Assembly (NCBI GenBank): GCA_012720075.1
Contig: JAAXZE010000075.1
Span: 1-39,367, forward strand
Direction: 5' to 3'
DNA from: Clostridia bacterium
GTDB lineage: Bacteria > Bacillota > Peptococcia > Peptococcales > BICA1-8
Length of the DNA: 39,367 nt
The notes beneath the pieces are model-generated. The model did not search any database. It saw only the letters and a program-made list of their open reading frames with translations, and was not told the DNA's origin. Positions 7,978-18,000 of the stretch are shown here, piece by piece. Each line of letters begins with the position of its first letter. The first letter of the stretch is position 1. A program made the position numbers and the translations under genes.

Positions 7978-8668
7978 GAAAAACAGAAGGTTAATTCCGG
8001 TTAAATTAGACGGCTATAAACCTTTAAGGGAAATTGTTTTTGAAACATTGCGGGATGCCATTATTAATCAAGTACTGCGTCCCGGTGAAAGGTTGATGGA
8101 AATCCAGTTGGCAGAAGAATTGGGAGTCAGCAGAACTCCGGTCCGGGAAGCCATTAGAAAGCTGGAGTTGGAAGGTTTGGTTGTTATGCTTCCCCGCAGG
8201 GGAGCTTATGTTGCGGGTATTTCCATGAAAGACATATTAGAAGTATTTGAAGTGCGGGCAGCCCTGGAAGCTTTGGCAGCCAGCCTCGCCGCCGAGCGTA
8301 TTACCGATGAAGAACTTGATGAAATGGAACGGCAATTGGTAAAAGAAACTGAAGAAACTGAAGCCAATAATTTGCGTAATATCGTTGAAATAGACACTAC
8401 CTTCCATGACCTTTTGTATAAAGCAGCCCGCAATGAGCGCCTGGTTAATTTTGTAAATCTTTTACAGGAACAGTTGCATCGTTTCCGTTCAGCTTCTTTG
8501 GCTCGGCCGGGAAGAAGCAAAACAGCTTTGGAAGAACACAGAAAAATATTGGAGGCTATAGCTGCGCGGGATGCTAAATTGGCTGAGCGATTAGCCCGTG
8601 AACACATTGAAAACGCCGAACAAGCCATGTTGTTATCTTTGGAAAAACAAGGGTTATACTATGAATAA
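7970..8668 (+). CDS. GntR-family regulator, FadR/FCD subfamily
   Basis: A 232-residue transcription factor. The N-terminal winged helix (about 15-80) shows PGERLMEIQLAEELGVSRTP then VREAIRKLELEGLV. The C-terminal all-helical FCD effector domain (about 90-215) shows EVRAALEALAASLAAERIT, DTTFHDLLYKAARNERL and the late EHRKILEAIAARD with the usual acidic/His metal-site residues. Such regulators usually sense organic acids. The 8-base overlap with ispE suggests co-transcription. The target is unknown. Confidence 0.9.
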   Translation: MDKKNRRLIPVKLDGYKPLREIVFETLRDAIINQVLRPGERLMEIQLAEELGVSRTPVREAIRKLELEGLVVMLPRRGAYVAGISMKDILEVFEVRAALEALAASLAAERITDEELDEMERQLVKETEETEANNLRNIVEIDTTFHDLLYKAARNERLVNFVNLLQEQLHRFRSASLARPGRSKTALEEHRKILEAIAARDAKLAERLAREHIENAEQAMLLSLEKQGLYYE

Positions 8669-8696
8669 TAGGAAATAATGGAAGGGAGTCCTTGTT

Positions 8697-9482
8697 TTGA
8701 CAAGAGCTATAGTTTTGGCCGGCAGTTTAAATAACGGCGCCCTTAAAGAATGCAGTTCCGCTAGTACCGAAGCTTTTATTAAAATCGGTAAAAAATACAT
8801 GGTCGAGTATGTTGTAGAAGCTTTAGAGGAAGCGGAAGAGGTGGGGCAAATCGTTATTTCAGGTCCAAAGAAGGAACTGCTAGATTTGTTTAAGGAGAAG
8901 AGAAGGCTTTGTATTGTTGAAGGCGGACCTACAATAATAAAAAGTCTGTTAAATGCTCTGGAAAATTTAGATGTTAAAGATGAAAGCCGTATTCTTATAG
9001 TAACATCGGACATACCACTTATTACCGGCTCCATAATCGATGATTTTCTCAAAAGGTGTTCGGGTGAAGAAGGAGATGTAATATATCCCATTATTTCAAA
9101 ATCGTTAAATCAAATAAAGTTTCCCGGAGTAGAGAGGACCTATGTAAAACTAAGGGACGGAATTTATACCGGCGGTAACATCTTTTTGGTAAATCCCCGA
9201 ATCATCAAACCCTGTGCTTTAAAAGCCGAAGAGGTAGTAATGCTTAGAAAAAGTCCTCTAAAGCTGGCTAATTATATAGGTTTTAAATATCTTTTTAAGT
9301 ATGTATTTGGTCGTCTTTCTCTTAAAGATGCCGAAGAAAGGGTTTTTCAGCTCTTTAATATTAAAGGTAAAGCTATTCCCATTTCCTTCCCTGAAATCGG
9401 GGTGGATGTGGATAAACCCAGTGATTTAAAATTAGTTGAAAGCATACTCATTGGGTACGAAGAAAACTCAAATTGCGGTTAA
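8697..9482 (+). CDS. MobA-like nucleotidyltransferase family protein
   Basis: A 261-residue protein with a GT-A/NTP-transferase fold. The N-terminus TRAIVLAGSLNNGALKE is a degenerate form of the LAGGxGxR nucleotide loop. VTSDIPLITGSIIDDFLKRC resembles the D-x-P metal-binding strand of MobA/GlmU-type enzymes. EIGVDVDKPSDLKLVE at the end is the usual C-terminal strand. TTG start, GGAAGGGAG upstream. The same gene sits next to ispE and purR in other Clostridia, but its substrate is not known to me. A terminator follows. Confidence 0.75.
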   Translation: MTRAIVLAGSLNNGALKECSSASTEAFIKIGKKYMVEYVVEALEEAEEVGQIVISGPKKELLDLFKEKRRLCIVEGGPTIIKSLLNALENLDVKDESRILIVTSDIPLITGSIIDDFLKRCSGEEGDVIYPIISKSLNQIKFPGVERTYVKLRDGIYTGGNIFLVNPRIIKPCALKAEEVVMLRKSPLKLANYIGFKYLFKYVFGRLSLKDAEERVFQLFNIKGKAIPISFPEIGVDVDKPSDLKLVESILIGYEENSNCG

Positions 9483-9526
9483 TATGTATAGTAACGTGTC
9501 ATTGTGTCGCTGTAATATTGATGTAA

Positions 9527-9552
9527 GGTTGGTTTCCGGACCAGCCTTTTTT
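9527..9552 (+). terminator. Terminator after the nucleotidyltransferase gene
   Basis: GGTTGGT/ACCAGCC with a TTCCGG loop region and six T residues. It ends the ispE-GntR-nucleotidyltransferase transcript. Confidence 0.85.
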
Positions 9553-9785
9553 GATGTTTATTAATGCTTCGTTAATAAATATTAATTGGCTCGGCTGTCA
9601 CGGCGTTGTGTTCGGGCCGGCATAATGTAGAGGAGAATTTATTTTCTGCTAAAAGGATTCATTGCATGTAAGCCTTGACGCAAACGGACTTTTCTTTATA
9701 ATTAAAAACAAGTGAATGAATTTATGAAATAACCTTTAAATATTCGGAAATAACAAGAAAATAATAAAAAATAGAGGTGAAAAAG
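9553..9785. other. Intergenic region before purR
   Basis: About 230 bases without a gene. It holds a weak hairpin (TATTAA/TTAATA near 9558-9577) and a GC-rich patch around 9595-9622. The preceding bases 9493-9512 (cgtgtcattgtgtcgctgt) resemble the GTGTCATCGTGAC repeat family found at 30531 and 37514. No PurR box could be assigned with confidence. Confidence 0.4.
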
Positions 9786-10595
9786 GTGGAAAAGTGGCGT
9801 AGAAGTGAACGAATGGTCTTAATAACTAAAATGCTTTTGGAAAACCCACAACAACTGTTTACCCTGGGCTTTTTTGCTGATTATTTTCAAGCGGCGAAAT
9901 CCAGCATTAGTGAAGATTTAAGCATTATTAAGGAAACTTTGCAGAAAACCGGACAAGGCAGCCTGGAAACGGTTGCAGGGGCTGCCGGCGGAGTAAAATT
10001 TTTGCCTTATAATAGTTTTGAAATCGAGAACGAGTTTTTAGATGAATTGGTCTCCATGCTGTCAAACCCGGAAAGGATATTGCCGGGCGGTTACCTATAT
10101 ATGACCGATGTTATTTTTAATCCAATCATTGCCTCTAAAATCGGCGCCATTTTTGCCCACCGTTTTCAAGGGAGAAACCCCGATTATATCGTAACCGTGG
10201 AAACGAAAGGTATTCCTTTGGCTTTAATGACCGCTAAGGCCTTTAACGTGCCGCTGGTGATTATCCGAGACGGCAGCAGGGTTACGGAAGGCTCTGCTGT
10301 CAGTATTAACTACGTGTCCGGTTCCACCAAAAAAATAGGTACCATGTCTCTGGCCCGCAGGGCTTTGCCAACGGGAGCCAAGGTTATTCTAATTGATGAT
10401 TTTATGAAAGCCGGAGGGACAGCCAAAGGCATGATGGAAATGATGAAAGAATTTAAAGCAGAGGTATTGGGGATGGGCGTGCTGGTAGATACCAAAGAAC
10501 CCGAGAAAAAACTGGTTGATGATTATTTGGGGTTGTTAGAGCTGGTAGAATTGGATGAGAAGAACGGAAGAATAGAAATAATTTCAAAAAATTAA
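9786..10595 (+). CDS. purR: Purine operon repressor PurR
   Basis: A 269-residue regulator. The N-terminal winged helix (about 1-70) shows AKSSISEDLSIIKETLQKTG. A phosphoribosyltransferase-like effector domain follows, with the PRPP loop VILIDDFMKAGGTAKGMMEM near 199-218. In B. subtilis PurR represses purine synthesis and transport genes and is released by PRPP. I chose the GTG at 9786 because AGAGGTGA lies at 9773-9780; the GTG at 9777 lies within that site. Gene order ispE-purR-spoVG matches B. subtilis, except that the yabJ homologue is absent here. Confidence 0.95.
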   Translation: MEKWRRSERMVLITKMLLENPQQLFTLGFFADYFQAAKSSISEDLSIIKETLQKTGQGSLETVAGAAGGVKFLPYNSFEIENEFLDELVSMLSNPERILPGGYLYMTDVIFNPIIASKIGAIFAHRFQGRNPDYIVTVETKGIPLALMTAKAFNVPLVIIRDGSRVTEGSAVSINYVSGSTKKIGTMSLARRALPTGAKVILIDDFMKAGGTAKGMMEMMKEFKAEVLGMGVLVDTKEPEKKLVDDYLGLLELVELDEKNGRIEIISKN

Positions 10596-10643
10596 ATCCG
10601 GAGGTATAAAATCTATAATTATTGGTAATTTTCTTATACTAAA

Positions 10644-10670
10644 GAAGGAATTTCCAAATTAATGCCGAAT
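10644..10670 (+). promoter_or_regulatory. Sigma-H promoter of spoVG
   Basis: GAAGGAATT, an 11-base spacer and GCCGAAT fit the sigma-H consensus (RnAGGAwww, 11-12 bases, RnnGAAT) at every fixed position. spoVG is a classic sigma-H gene in B. subtilis, so sequence and knowledge agree. Confidence 0.8.
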
Positions 10671-10720
10671 ATGGTCATTGATGTCAAAATGTTCCGCATA
10701 TCAGGAAGGTGGTGAAGCAA

Positions 10721-10975
10721 TTGAATATTACAGATGTACGGATTAGAAAAATAAATCTGGACGGCAGGATGAAGGCTATAGTTTCCGTTACCTTCGATGA
10801 TGCCTTCGTTGTGCATGATGTAAAGGTTGTTGAGGGTCAAAAAGGTTTATTTGTAGCAATGCCCAGTAAGAAAATGCCTGATGGAGAATTCAGAGACATT
10901 GCCCATCCAATTTCTTCATCTGCAAGGGACGTTATTCAGAGTGCGGTCTTAAAGGCCTATGAAGAAGCTATCTAA
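10721..10975 (+). CDS. spoVG: Septation/sporulation regulator SpoVG
   Basis: An 84-residue SpoVG protein, a small nucleic-acid-binding regulator involved in asymmetric septation and gene control. Near-diagnostic motifs are [31 protein letters not shown] and [20 protein letters not shown] then [11 protein letters not shown]. The TTG at 10721 is taken as start because AGGAAGGTGGTGA precedes it and the protein then begins as other SpoVG proteins do. It lies behind a sigma-H promoter and ahead of a strong terminator. Confidence 0.95.
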   Translation: MNITDVRIRKINLDGRMKAIVSVTFDDAFVVHDVKVVEGQKGLFVAMPSKKMPDGEFRDIAHPISSSARDVIQSAVLKAYEEAI

Positions 10976-10993
10976 AGAGGAACTCTACCCCAA

Positions 10994-11020
10994 AGGAGCG
11001 GGGACGAGCTCCTTTTTTTT
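10994..11020 (+). terminator. Terminator of spoVG
   Basis: AAGGAGC/GCTCCTT with a GGGGACGA loop and a run of T residues. A second hairpin, ACTTGG/CCAAGT (11046-11063) followed by TTTTCTTT, lies shortly downstream. Confidence 0.9.
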
Positions 11021-11167
11021 TGACCCTTAGGGAAGTTTAAATATTACTTGGTGCAAACCAAGTTTTCTTTATTTTTGGGTTTTGAAAAAGGGTCTCTTTT
11101 CAGTGGAGATTTTAATGAATATATGGTACTATTAATAGCGAAAAATTTGGGTTAAGGAGGCTATTAA

Positions 11168-12196
11168 ATGAACAGTACAGCAATTGTCCTGGCAGCCGGG
11201 CAAGGAACCAGAATGAAATCTAAAATTCCCAAGGTTCTTCACGGGGTAGTTGGTAAACCAATGCTGGGCCATGTGCTGGATGCATTGACGGAAGCCGGTA
11301 TAAAAAGAAAAATTGTGGTTTTGGGTCATGGAGCTCCAAAAATTGAACAATGGTTGCCGGCGGATGTGGAGGTAGTTTATCAACGGCAGCAGTTAGGGAC
11401 AGGACACGCTGTATTACAGGCCAAGGAACTATTAAAAGATACTACCGGCCCTGTTTTGGTAGTATGTGGTGATACACCGTTACTTAGGGCTTCCACTTTA
11501 AAAAGTTTATTGGCTGTACATACTGAGGCAGATGCCAAAATTACCGTTTTAACGGCCAATGTTGCCAATCCCAAGGGTTATGGCCGAATTATCAGAGAAA
11601 ACAACAAAATTAAAGCTATCGTGGAGGAAAAGGATGCCTCCCCCGAGGAAAAAGCAATAACCGAGATTAACACAGGTTCATATTGTTTTCAAGGGGATTT
11701 TTTAGGGGAGTATTTAGATAAATTAAACAATGAAAACGCCCAAGGTGAATATTACCTGACCGATCTAATAAAACTTGCCGTTCAAGACAATCTAAAGGTA
11801 GAGGCTTTTCTCTTAGAGGATATAAAAGAAAGTTTAGGAATAAATAATCGTATCCAGCTGGCGGAAGCGGAACAAATTTTCAGAATGCGTATTTTAGAGG
11901 ATTTAATGCTGGCGGGAGTAACTATTATTGATCCACATTCCACTTATATTCAATCAACGGTTCAGGTTGGAATGGATACCGTCATTTACCCCGGAACTAT
12001 TCTGGAAGGACAAACTACCATTGGTGAAAACTGTGTAATAGGACCGGGAGTAAGGATTACCGATAGCATTATCGGCAACCATTGCCAAATCCAAAATTCC
12101 GTTCTCGTTGAAAGTAAAGTTGATATCGGTTGCCGAATAGGTCCTTTTGCTTACTTGAGAGCAGTTTCTGTCTCTGAGGATAATTACAATACATAA
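11168..12196 (+). CDS. glmU: GlmU truncated: uridylyltransferase domain, acetyltransferase end missing
   Basis: GlmU normally has ~455 residues and makes UDP-GlcNAc through an N-terminal pyrophosphorylase and a C-terminal left-handed beta-helix acetyltransferase. Here only 342 residues remain. The N-terminal domain is intact: [44 protein letters not shown]. Beta-helix hexad repeats begin near 255 and stop abruptly after [18 protein letters not shown], where GPFAYLRPGT and about 110 more residues are expected. Only about 25 bases then separate the stop from prs, so the missing part is deleted, not frameshifted. The catalytic His/Lys/Asn of the acetyltransferase lie in the lost part. The ATG follows AAGGAGG. 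Confidence 0.85.
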   Translation: MNSTAIVLAAGQGTRMKSKIPKVLHGVVGKPMLGHVLDALTEAGIKRKIVVLGHGAPKIEQWLPADVEVVYQRQQLGTGHAVLQAKELLKDTTGPVLVVCGDTPLLRASTLKSLLAVHTEADAKITVLTANVANPKGYGRIIRENNKIKAIVEEKDASPEEKAITEINTGSYCFQGDFLGEYLDKLNNENAQGEYYLTDLIKLAVQDNLKVEAFLLEDIKESLGINNRIQLAEAEQIFRMRILEDLMLAGVTIIDPHSTYIQSTVQVGMDTVIYPGTILEGQTTIGENCVIGPGVRITDSIIGNHCQIQNSVLVESKVDIGCRIGPFAYLRAVSVSEDNYNT

Positions 12197-12221
12197 GGAA
12201 AATTTAGGAGGTTTTTTGAAA

Positions 12222-13169
12222 ATGTCAAAGAGATTTAAGAACTTAAAGATCCTGACCGGTAATGCCAACCCCAAGTTGGCAGAAGAAATAGCTGAATATA
12301 TGGGGTTAGAGCTGGGCTTTTGCAAAGTGGGGCGTTTTAGTGACGGCGAAATAAATATGACCATTGATGAGAGTGTTCGCGGTGCCGATGTTTTTATTAT
12401 TCAACCTACCTGCACCCCCGTTAATGATAACCTGATGGAGCTTTTAATTATGATTGATGCTTGCCGGAGGGCATCAGCCCGCAGAATTACCGCAGTATTG
12501 CCTTATTATGGCTATGCCAGACAAGACAGAAAAGCCAGGGCCCGTGATCCCATCACGGCTAAATTGGTGGCTAATTTAATTGTTCAGGCCGGTGCCAGAA
12601 GAGTTTTGACCATGGACTTACATGCCGGCCAAATTCAAGGCTTTTTTGATATTCCTGTTGACCATTTGCTGGGAGTGCCTATTTTGGCCGAGTATTATAA
12701 AAATAAAGGGTTGGAAGATGTGGTTGTAGTATCTCCCGATATGGGGGGAGTTACCAGAGCCAGGAACCTGGCGGAAAGGATTGGGGCTCCACTGGCCATT
12801 ATTGATAAAAGGAGACCTATGCCTAATGTCTCTGAGGTTATGAACATTATCGGAGATATTGAAGGCAAAAACGTAATTATGACTGATGATATAATAGATA
12901 CCGCAGGAACCATTACCAACGGTGCCGAAGCATTGATGGAACGGGGGGCCAAGTCCGTTTATGCCTGTTGTACCCACCCTGTCCTTTCGGGGCCGGCCAT
13001 AACCCGTCTGGAAAAATCCCCCATTACCGAGTTGGTGGCAACCAATACCATACCTCTAACTGAAGACAAAAAAATGGACAAGCTGAAGATCCTTTCGGTT
13101 GCTCCTATTATGGGTGAAGCAATTATTCGGATTCATGAGGACCTGTCGGTTAGCAAGCTGTTTGACTGA
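12222..13169 (+). CDS. prs: Ribose-phosphate pyrophosphokinase
   Basis: A 315-residue class I PRPP synthetase, which makes PRPP from ribose-5-phosphate and ATP for nucleotide, His and Trp synthesis. Signatures are [69 protein letters not shown] and the PRPP loop [18 protein letters not shown] (about 220-238). The ATG at 12222 follows TTAGGAGG; a TTG at 12216 is also possible. Length is normal. The glmU-prs-ctc order is conserved in Bacillota. Confidence 0.96.
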   Translation: MSKRFKNLKILTGNANPKLAEEIAEYMGLELGFCKVGRFSDGEINMTIDESVRGADVFIIQPTCTPVNDNLMELLIMIDACRRASARRITAVLPYYGYARQDRKARARDPITAKLVANLIVQAGARRVLTMDLHAGQIQGFFDIPVDHLLGVPILAEYYKNKGLEDVVVVSPDMGGVTRARNLAERIGAPLAIIDKRRPMPNVSEVMNIIGDIEGKNVIMTDDIIDTAGTITNGAEALMERGAKSVYACCTHPVLSGPAITRLEKSPITELVATNTIPLTEDKKMDKLKILSVAPIMGEAIIRIHEDLSVSKLFD

Positions 13170-13287
13170 TTTCTCTTTGCATTTGCCTGTACCGACCCAT
13201 AGTTTTCCAATTTGATAACGTTAAGCTAAGTTTTTGTTTTTCTTTCCTTTTTCTGGTTATACTAATTATGAGAAAGGGAGTGGAAAA

Positions 13288-13899
13288 ATGAAAACAATTA
13301 CTTTGGAAGCTGCGATTAGAGATATTTCTCTCAGTAAGGGAAGACTGAATCAAATGAGGAATGAGGGGAATTTACCCGGGGTCGTTTACGGAGCAGGAAT
13401 AGGTTCCTTGCCAATCATAGTTTCCAAAAAGGAACTGACCAATATTTTGGGTTCTTATGGCTTAAGCGCTATCATTAATCTCCGGATAAACGGGCGGTCA
13501 GTACAGGCTATGGTCAAGGAAATCCAGCGCCATCCCCTTACAGGTGGTTATTGGCATGTGGACTTTAGTGAAATTTCTATGGATAAAAAGATAAGGACCG
13601 AGCTCCTAGTGCATTTTTCCGGCGAACCGGTAGGGGTTAAAGATGGCGGTGTCATTCAATACGGTGATACCACAGTGGAAATTGAATGCCTGCCCAAAGA
13701 TTTGCCGGAAAGATTCACTTTGGATATTTCTAATATGAAGATCGGGGATAAATTGACCGTTGCCGATTTAACCCCGCCGGAAGGCGTTAAAATTCTATCG
13801 GAGCCTGAGCAGGTATTAATTACTGTTATACCTCCTGCACTGGAAAAAGAGGATGAAGAGGAACAAGATAAGCCTGAGTCAGGGGCTGCCGAAGGATAA
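13288..13899 (+). CDS. ctc: 50S ribosomal protein bL25, Ctc/TL5 form
   Basis: A 203-residue bL25 protein that binds 5S rRNA. The N-terminal L25 domain (about 1-92) includes LPGVVYGAGIGSLPI and MVKEIQRHPLTGGYWHVDF. The C-terminal TL5/Ctc beta domain (about 93-190) includes PVGVKDGGVIQ, IECLPKDLPERFTLDIS and LTVADLTPPEGVKILSEPEQ. An acidic tail rich in E and D ends the protein. AAAGGGAG lies before the ATG at 13288. In B. subtilis Ctc is a general stress protein; no sigma-B-like promoter was assigned here. Confidence 0.94.
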   Translation: MKTITLEAAIRDISLSKGRLNQMRNEGNLPGVVYGAGIGSLPIIVSKKELTNILGSYGLSAIINLRINGRSVQAMVKEIQRHPLTGGYWHVDFSEISMDKKIRTELLVHFSGEPVGVKDGGVIQYGDTTVEIECLPKDLPERFTLDISNMKIGDKLTVADLTPPEGVKILSEPEQVLITVIPPALEKEDEEEQDKPESGAAEG

Positions 13900-13937
13900 A
13901 ACAGAAACTCTCAACATTTAGCTGGGGGGATGAAGGG

Positions 13938-14501
13938 TTGTTCATGATTGTAGGTCTTGGTAATCCCGGCAATTTGTATGAAAATACCCGCCACAATGTA
14001 GGGTTCTGGGTAATAGATAAAATTGCCGAAAAACTAAATGTAAAAGTTGATAAAAAAGTGGGCAAAGCCTTGGTGCAGACTTCTTTTTGGGATGGGAAAA
14101 AGGTTCTTTTGGTAAAGCCCCAGACCTATATGAATTTAAGCGGTGAAGCAGTTTTGGAGCTTCTCAATTATTACCAGGACCAAATAGAAGATTTGCTTGT
14201 CGTCCATGATGATTTGGACTTGCCCCCGGGACAACTGCGTTTTAAAAAGGGCGGCGGTACCGGAGGCCATAATGGCTTAAAATCCATTGTCCAGTGTCTT
14301 AATTCCCAAGATTTCGACCGTTTAAAAATAGGTATTGGCCGCCCTCAGCACCCCAATGTAAAAGATTTTGTCCTCACGGCTTTTTCCAAAGAAGAAAAAG
14401 CTGAGATTGATCTTAAAATCGAAAGGGCCGTTGAGGGAATTAAAGTTTGGTTGAGCGAAGGAATAGAAAAGGCAATGAATGGATTTAACCAAAAAACCTA
14501 A
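13938..14501 (+). CDS. pth: Peptidyl-tRNA hydrolase
   Basis: A 187-residue Pth, which recycles tRNA by hydrolysing prematurely released peptidyl-tRNA. The N-terminus MFMIVGLGNPGNLYENTRHN carries the conserved Asn of GLGNPG and the catalytic His. VVHDDLDLPPGQLRFKKG and GTGGHNGLKSI carry the conserved Asp and Asn. The TTG at 13938 gives the usual family start and has GGGGGGATGAAGGG upstream. Known as spoVC in B. subtilis, where it is linked to ctc as here. Confidence 0.95.
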   Translation: MFMIVGLGNPGNLYENTRHNVGFWVIDKIAEKLNVKVDKKVGKALVQTSFWDGKKVLLVKPQTYMNLSGEAVLELLNYYQDQIEDLLVVHDDLDLPPGQLRFKKGGGTGGHNGLKSIVQCLNSQDFDRLKIGIGRPQHPNVKDFVLTAFSKEEKAEIDLKIERAVEGIKVWLSEGIEKAMNGFNQKT

Positions 14502-14527
14502 AGACTGGCAATTAACGGAGTAACAAA

Positions 14528-14932
14528 ATGCTTGCTTCTTTTTTTTCAGGAACTTTGGCCGCTATAGCGGCCTGGTTTATTAATCGTTGGTTGGTGAACC
14601 GTTGGGGAGACCTGGCCGTTATGGGCATGGTTCCTATTATCGAAGAAGTATTAAAAACTTATGCTGCTATTCTTTTAGGAGCATCAATTTTTTATGCTCA
14701 TTTTGCTTTTGGTTTTCTGGAAGCAATCTGGGATATGAAGGTCAATAGCAATGGTTTTCTTCCTGCGGTATTTAGTTTAGTTACCCACAGCTTTTTTGGG
14801 TTTCTTACGATTATTATTTATAATTTAAGCGGGTTTTTTACCCTGGGAATTTGCCTGAGTATCATAGTTCATGGCTTATGGAATAGTTATATTATTAGAA
14901 TTAGTAAAGGAAGGAAGCTTAAAATGGGCTAA
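14528..14932 (+). CDS. Small membrane protein resembling PrsW/CPBP glutamic proteases
   Basis: A 134-residue hydrophobic protein with about four membrane segments. Motifs fit glutamic-type intramembrane proteases of the PrsW/CPBP kind: PIIEEVLKTYAA (paired Glu followed by Lys, about 38-49), FAFGFLEAIWD (about 60-70), THSFFGFL and VHGLWN. In PrsW the EE..K, F..E and H motifs form the active site. It is much shorter than typical PrsW (over 200 residues) and lacks extra N- and C-terminal helices. It lies between pth and mfd, where B. subtilis has fin. GGAG precedes the ATG. Substrate unknown. Confidence 0.65.
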   Translation: MLASFFSGTLAAIAAWFINRWLVNRWGDLAVMGMVPIIEEVLKTYAAILLGASIFYAHFAFGFLEAIWDMKVNSNGFLPAVFSLVTHSFFGFLTIIIYNLSGFFTLGICLSIIVHGLWNSYIIRISKGRKLKMG

Positions 14933-14955
14933 TAAAAAGTGATGAAGTGGAGGTC

Positions 14956-14970
14956 CCCCCCTCTTGGGGG
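14956..14970 (+). other. GC hairpin ahead of mfd
   Basis: CCCCC/GGGGG with a CTCTT loop between the PrsW-like gene and mfd. There is no T run, so it is not a good terminator on this strand. It could stabilise or modulate the mfd leader. Confidence 0.35.
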
Positions 14971-15006
14971 ATGTCCGCTTTGCCCTATTTGCATCAGGAG
15001 GAGAGA

Positions 15007-18000
15007 ATGCAAAGAATACCACCCATTTTGTCCTTTATAAGTAAAGGGAACGCTTTTAATTTTATCTTCAACTCATTAGCTTTGGAAAACGAACATCTGA
15101 TTTACGGTTTAACGGGAGTACAAAAAACTATAGTCGGGGCGGCAATAGCTAATGAGAAAAACACAAACATGCTCATAATGTGTGACAGTCCCAAAAGGGC
15201 AAAGGAGGTCTGGGATGACCTTACCTATCTTTTGCCCCATTTTAACGTGCTTTATTTTCCGGCTTTGGAGGTAATTCCTTTTGAGGTTCTAGCTCAAAGC
15301 GCGGAGATACAAAGGCAGCGGCTTCAGGTTTTGGCCACCTTGGCTCAGGGTGAAAAACAGACAATTGTCATTGCTCCGGTGGATGCCGTGGTAAAAGCCT
15401 TAATTCCACCCCGGGAATTAAGGGAAGCGGTCTGGGATATAAAGCTGGGGGACCAAATTGATTTGCAAAAATTACTGGAATATTTAGTTCAATATGGCTA
15501 TGAGCGGGTTGATCAGGTTGAGGGACCGACTCAATTTAGCCTGCGGGGCGGAATTTTAGATGTATTTTCCGTTCTCTACCAACGGCCTATTAGGATGGAG
15601 TTTTTCGATGATGAAGTGGATTCCATCCGGTTTTTTGACCCGGCCAGCCAAAAATCTGTAGAGAAGATAAAGGAGATAAAACTGGTACCCGCTCGGGAGT
15701 TTTTTTTAAAGCCTGAAAAAATAGAGTCCGGGTTGGACCTTTTAGAAAAGGAGTTTGAACAGCAGAAGCAGAGATTAGCCAAGAGAAAAGACCGGAATGC
15801 CTTAGACAAATTAAATACCAAAGTAGGCGAGATTATCGAAAAGGTAAATAACGGTCTGTATTTCCCCGGTCTGGAGCAATATCAGCCTTATTTCTATCCC
15901 GAGCAAAGTTCTTTAATAGATTATTTTTCTCCTGATGATATTATTTGTCTGGATGAACCGGTCAGACTAAAAGAGACCATAGAACATCTGGAAAAAGAGC
16001 GGAACGCCACTTTCGCCGATTTGCTTGCCGCCGGTTCCGTTTTGCCCGGGCAAAGTAAATTTTATTTGGAATGGCAAAGACTTTTGGAAATATTGGAGAC
16101 AAGAAAAAGGGTTTATTTATCTCTATTGCCCAAGAAAGGCTTGCCGGGCAGTGTTGAAAATATAATCGGCATAGAGACAAAATCTCTGCCTCCCTTCTTT
16201 TCTAAAATACGGCTGTTAGCTGATGAAATCAAAGAATGGAAAAGAAAAAAATATGCCGTAATAATTCTCCTGACCTCCGAGGCTAAAGCCCAAAGATTAA
16301 GGCAGGCCCTATATGATTGCGGAGTGGAAGCTCCCTGGGTAGGGGAAGATTATGAACCGATGCAGGGGCAGGTCTATATCGGCCAGGGCAATTTAAGCTC
16401 AGGTTTTGAATTTATACGCTCCAAGTTAGTTGTAGTTTCAGAGACCGAAGTTTTTCAGCAGCCCAAAAAAAGACCGCCCAAAAGAATGTTTCAGCAGGGC
16501 GGAGAGAGAATTGGCCGTTTAGACGATTTAAAGGTAGGAGATTATGTCGTTCATGCCAGCCATGGGATCGGTCGGTATTTAGGTGTTGAGAAACTTAAAG
16601 TCGGTGATATTGAACGGGATTATTTAATTATTAAATATGCCGGTGAGGACCGCCTGTACGTACCCACCGACCAAATTGAGCTTTTACAAAAATACGTTGC
16701 CGGTGAAGGCACAACCCCCAAGGTTCATAAGTTAGGTGGTACCGAGTGGCAGAAAACAAAGCTTAAGGTAAAGGCTTCGGTAAAAAAACTGGCAGAAGGC
16801 CTTTTGGAGCTGTATGCCAAACGGCAGAGCATGCCGGGGTATGCCTTTAGTCCCGATGACAACTGGCAGAGGGAATTTGAGGATGCTTTTCCCTATAAAG
16901 AAACCCCGGACCAATTGAAAGCTATTGAGGAAGTAAAAAGGGATATGGAAAAAAATATCCCCATGGATAGGCTTATTTGCGGCGATGTTGGATATGGTAA
17001 AACTGAGGTTGCCATCCGGGCGGCTTTTAAGGCCGTTAACGATGGCAAACAAGTGGCAGTTCTTGTTCCTACTACTGTTTTGGCTCAACAGCACTATACA
17101 ACTTTCCGGGAACGTTTTGCCAATTATCCGGTAACCATTGAAGTGGTTAGCCGTTTTCGTAGCTCAGGAGAACAAAAAAAGATAATTGAAGGTGTAAAAG
17201 AGGGCACCGTTGACATTATTATCGGCACTCACAGGCTTTTATCCAAGGATGTCCAATTCAAAGATTTGGGACTTTTGATAGTTGACGAAGAACAGCGTTT
17301 TGGCGTAACCCATAAGGAAAAATTAAAAAGGTTGAAAACTCAGGTAGATGTTCTGACTTTATCGGCAACACCTATTCCCAGAACCCTTTATATGTCATTG
17401 GTTGGTATCAGGGATATGAGTGTAATCGAAACACCGCCGGAAGACCGGTATCCTATTCAGACTTATGTAGTTGAATACAGTCCGGAGTTGATCAAAGACG
17501 CAATTCGGCGGGAATTGGGTCGGGGCGGTCAAGTTTTTTATGTTCATAACAGGGTTGAAGATATTGAAAAGGTAGCGGAAACCGTCAGGATGCTGGTTCC
17601 TGAGGCCAGAATAGGCGTAGGGCATGGGCAAATGAAGGAAAGTCATTTGGAGAAGATTATGATGGAATTTATGGAGCAGGAACTGGATGTTCTGGTTTGC
17701 ACTACCATCATTGAAACGGGCCTGGATATTTCCAATGTTAATACCTTGCTTGTTGATGATGCCGATAAGATGGGTTTGGCCCAGCTCTATCAATTGCGGG
17801 GTCGGGTTGGGCGAACAAATCGGGTAGCCTATGCTTATCTTATGTATAAAAAAGATAAGACCCTTAGTCCTTTGGCCGAAAAACGTTTGCATGCCATAAG
17901 GGAATTCACCGAATTGGGCTCCGGTTTTAAAATCGCCATGCGAGACCTGGAAATCCGGGGAGCCGGAAATCTCTTGGGACCGGAACAGCACGGTCATGTT

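Noticed and set aside
17395-17997. 200-residue minus-strand open frame inside mfd
   Set aside because: It overlaps the highly conserved helicase part of mfd and shows no recognisable motif; a shadow frame.
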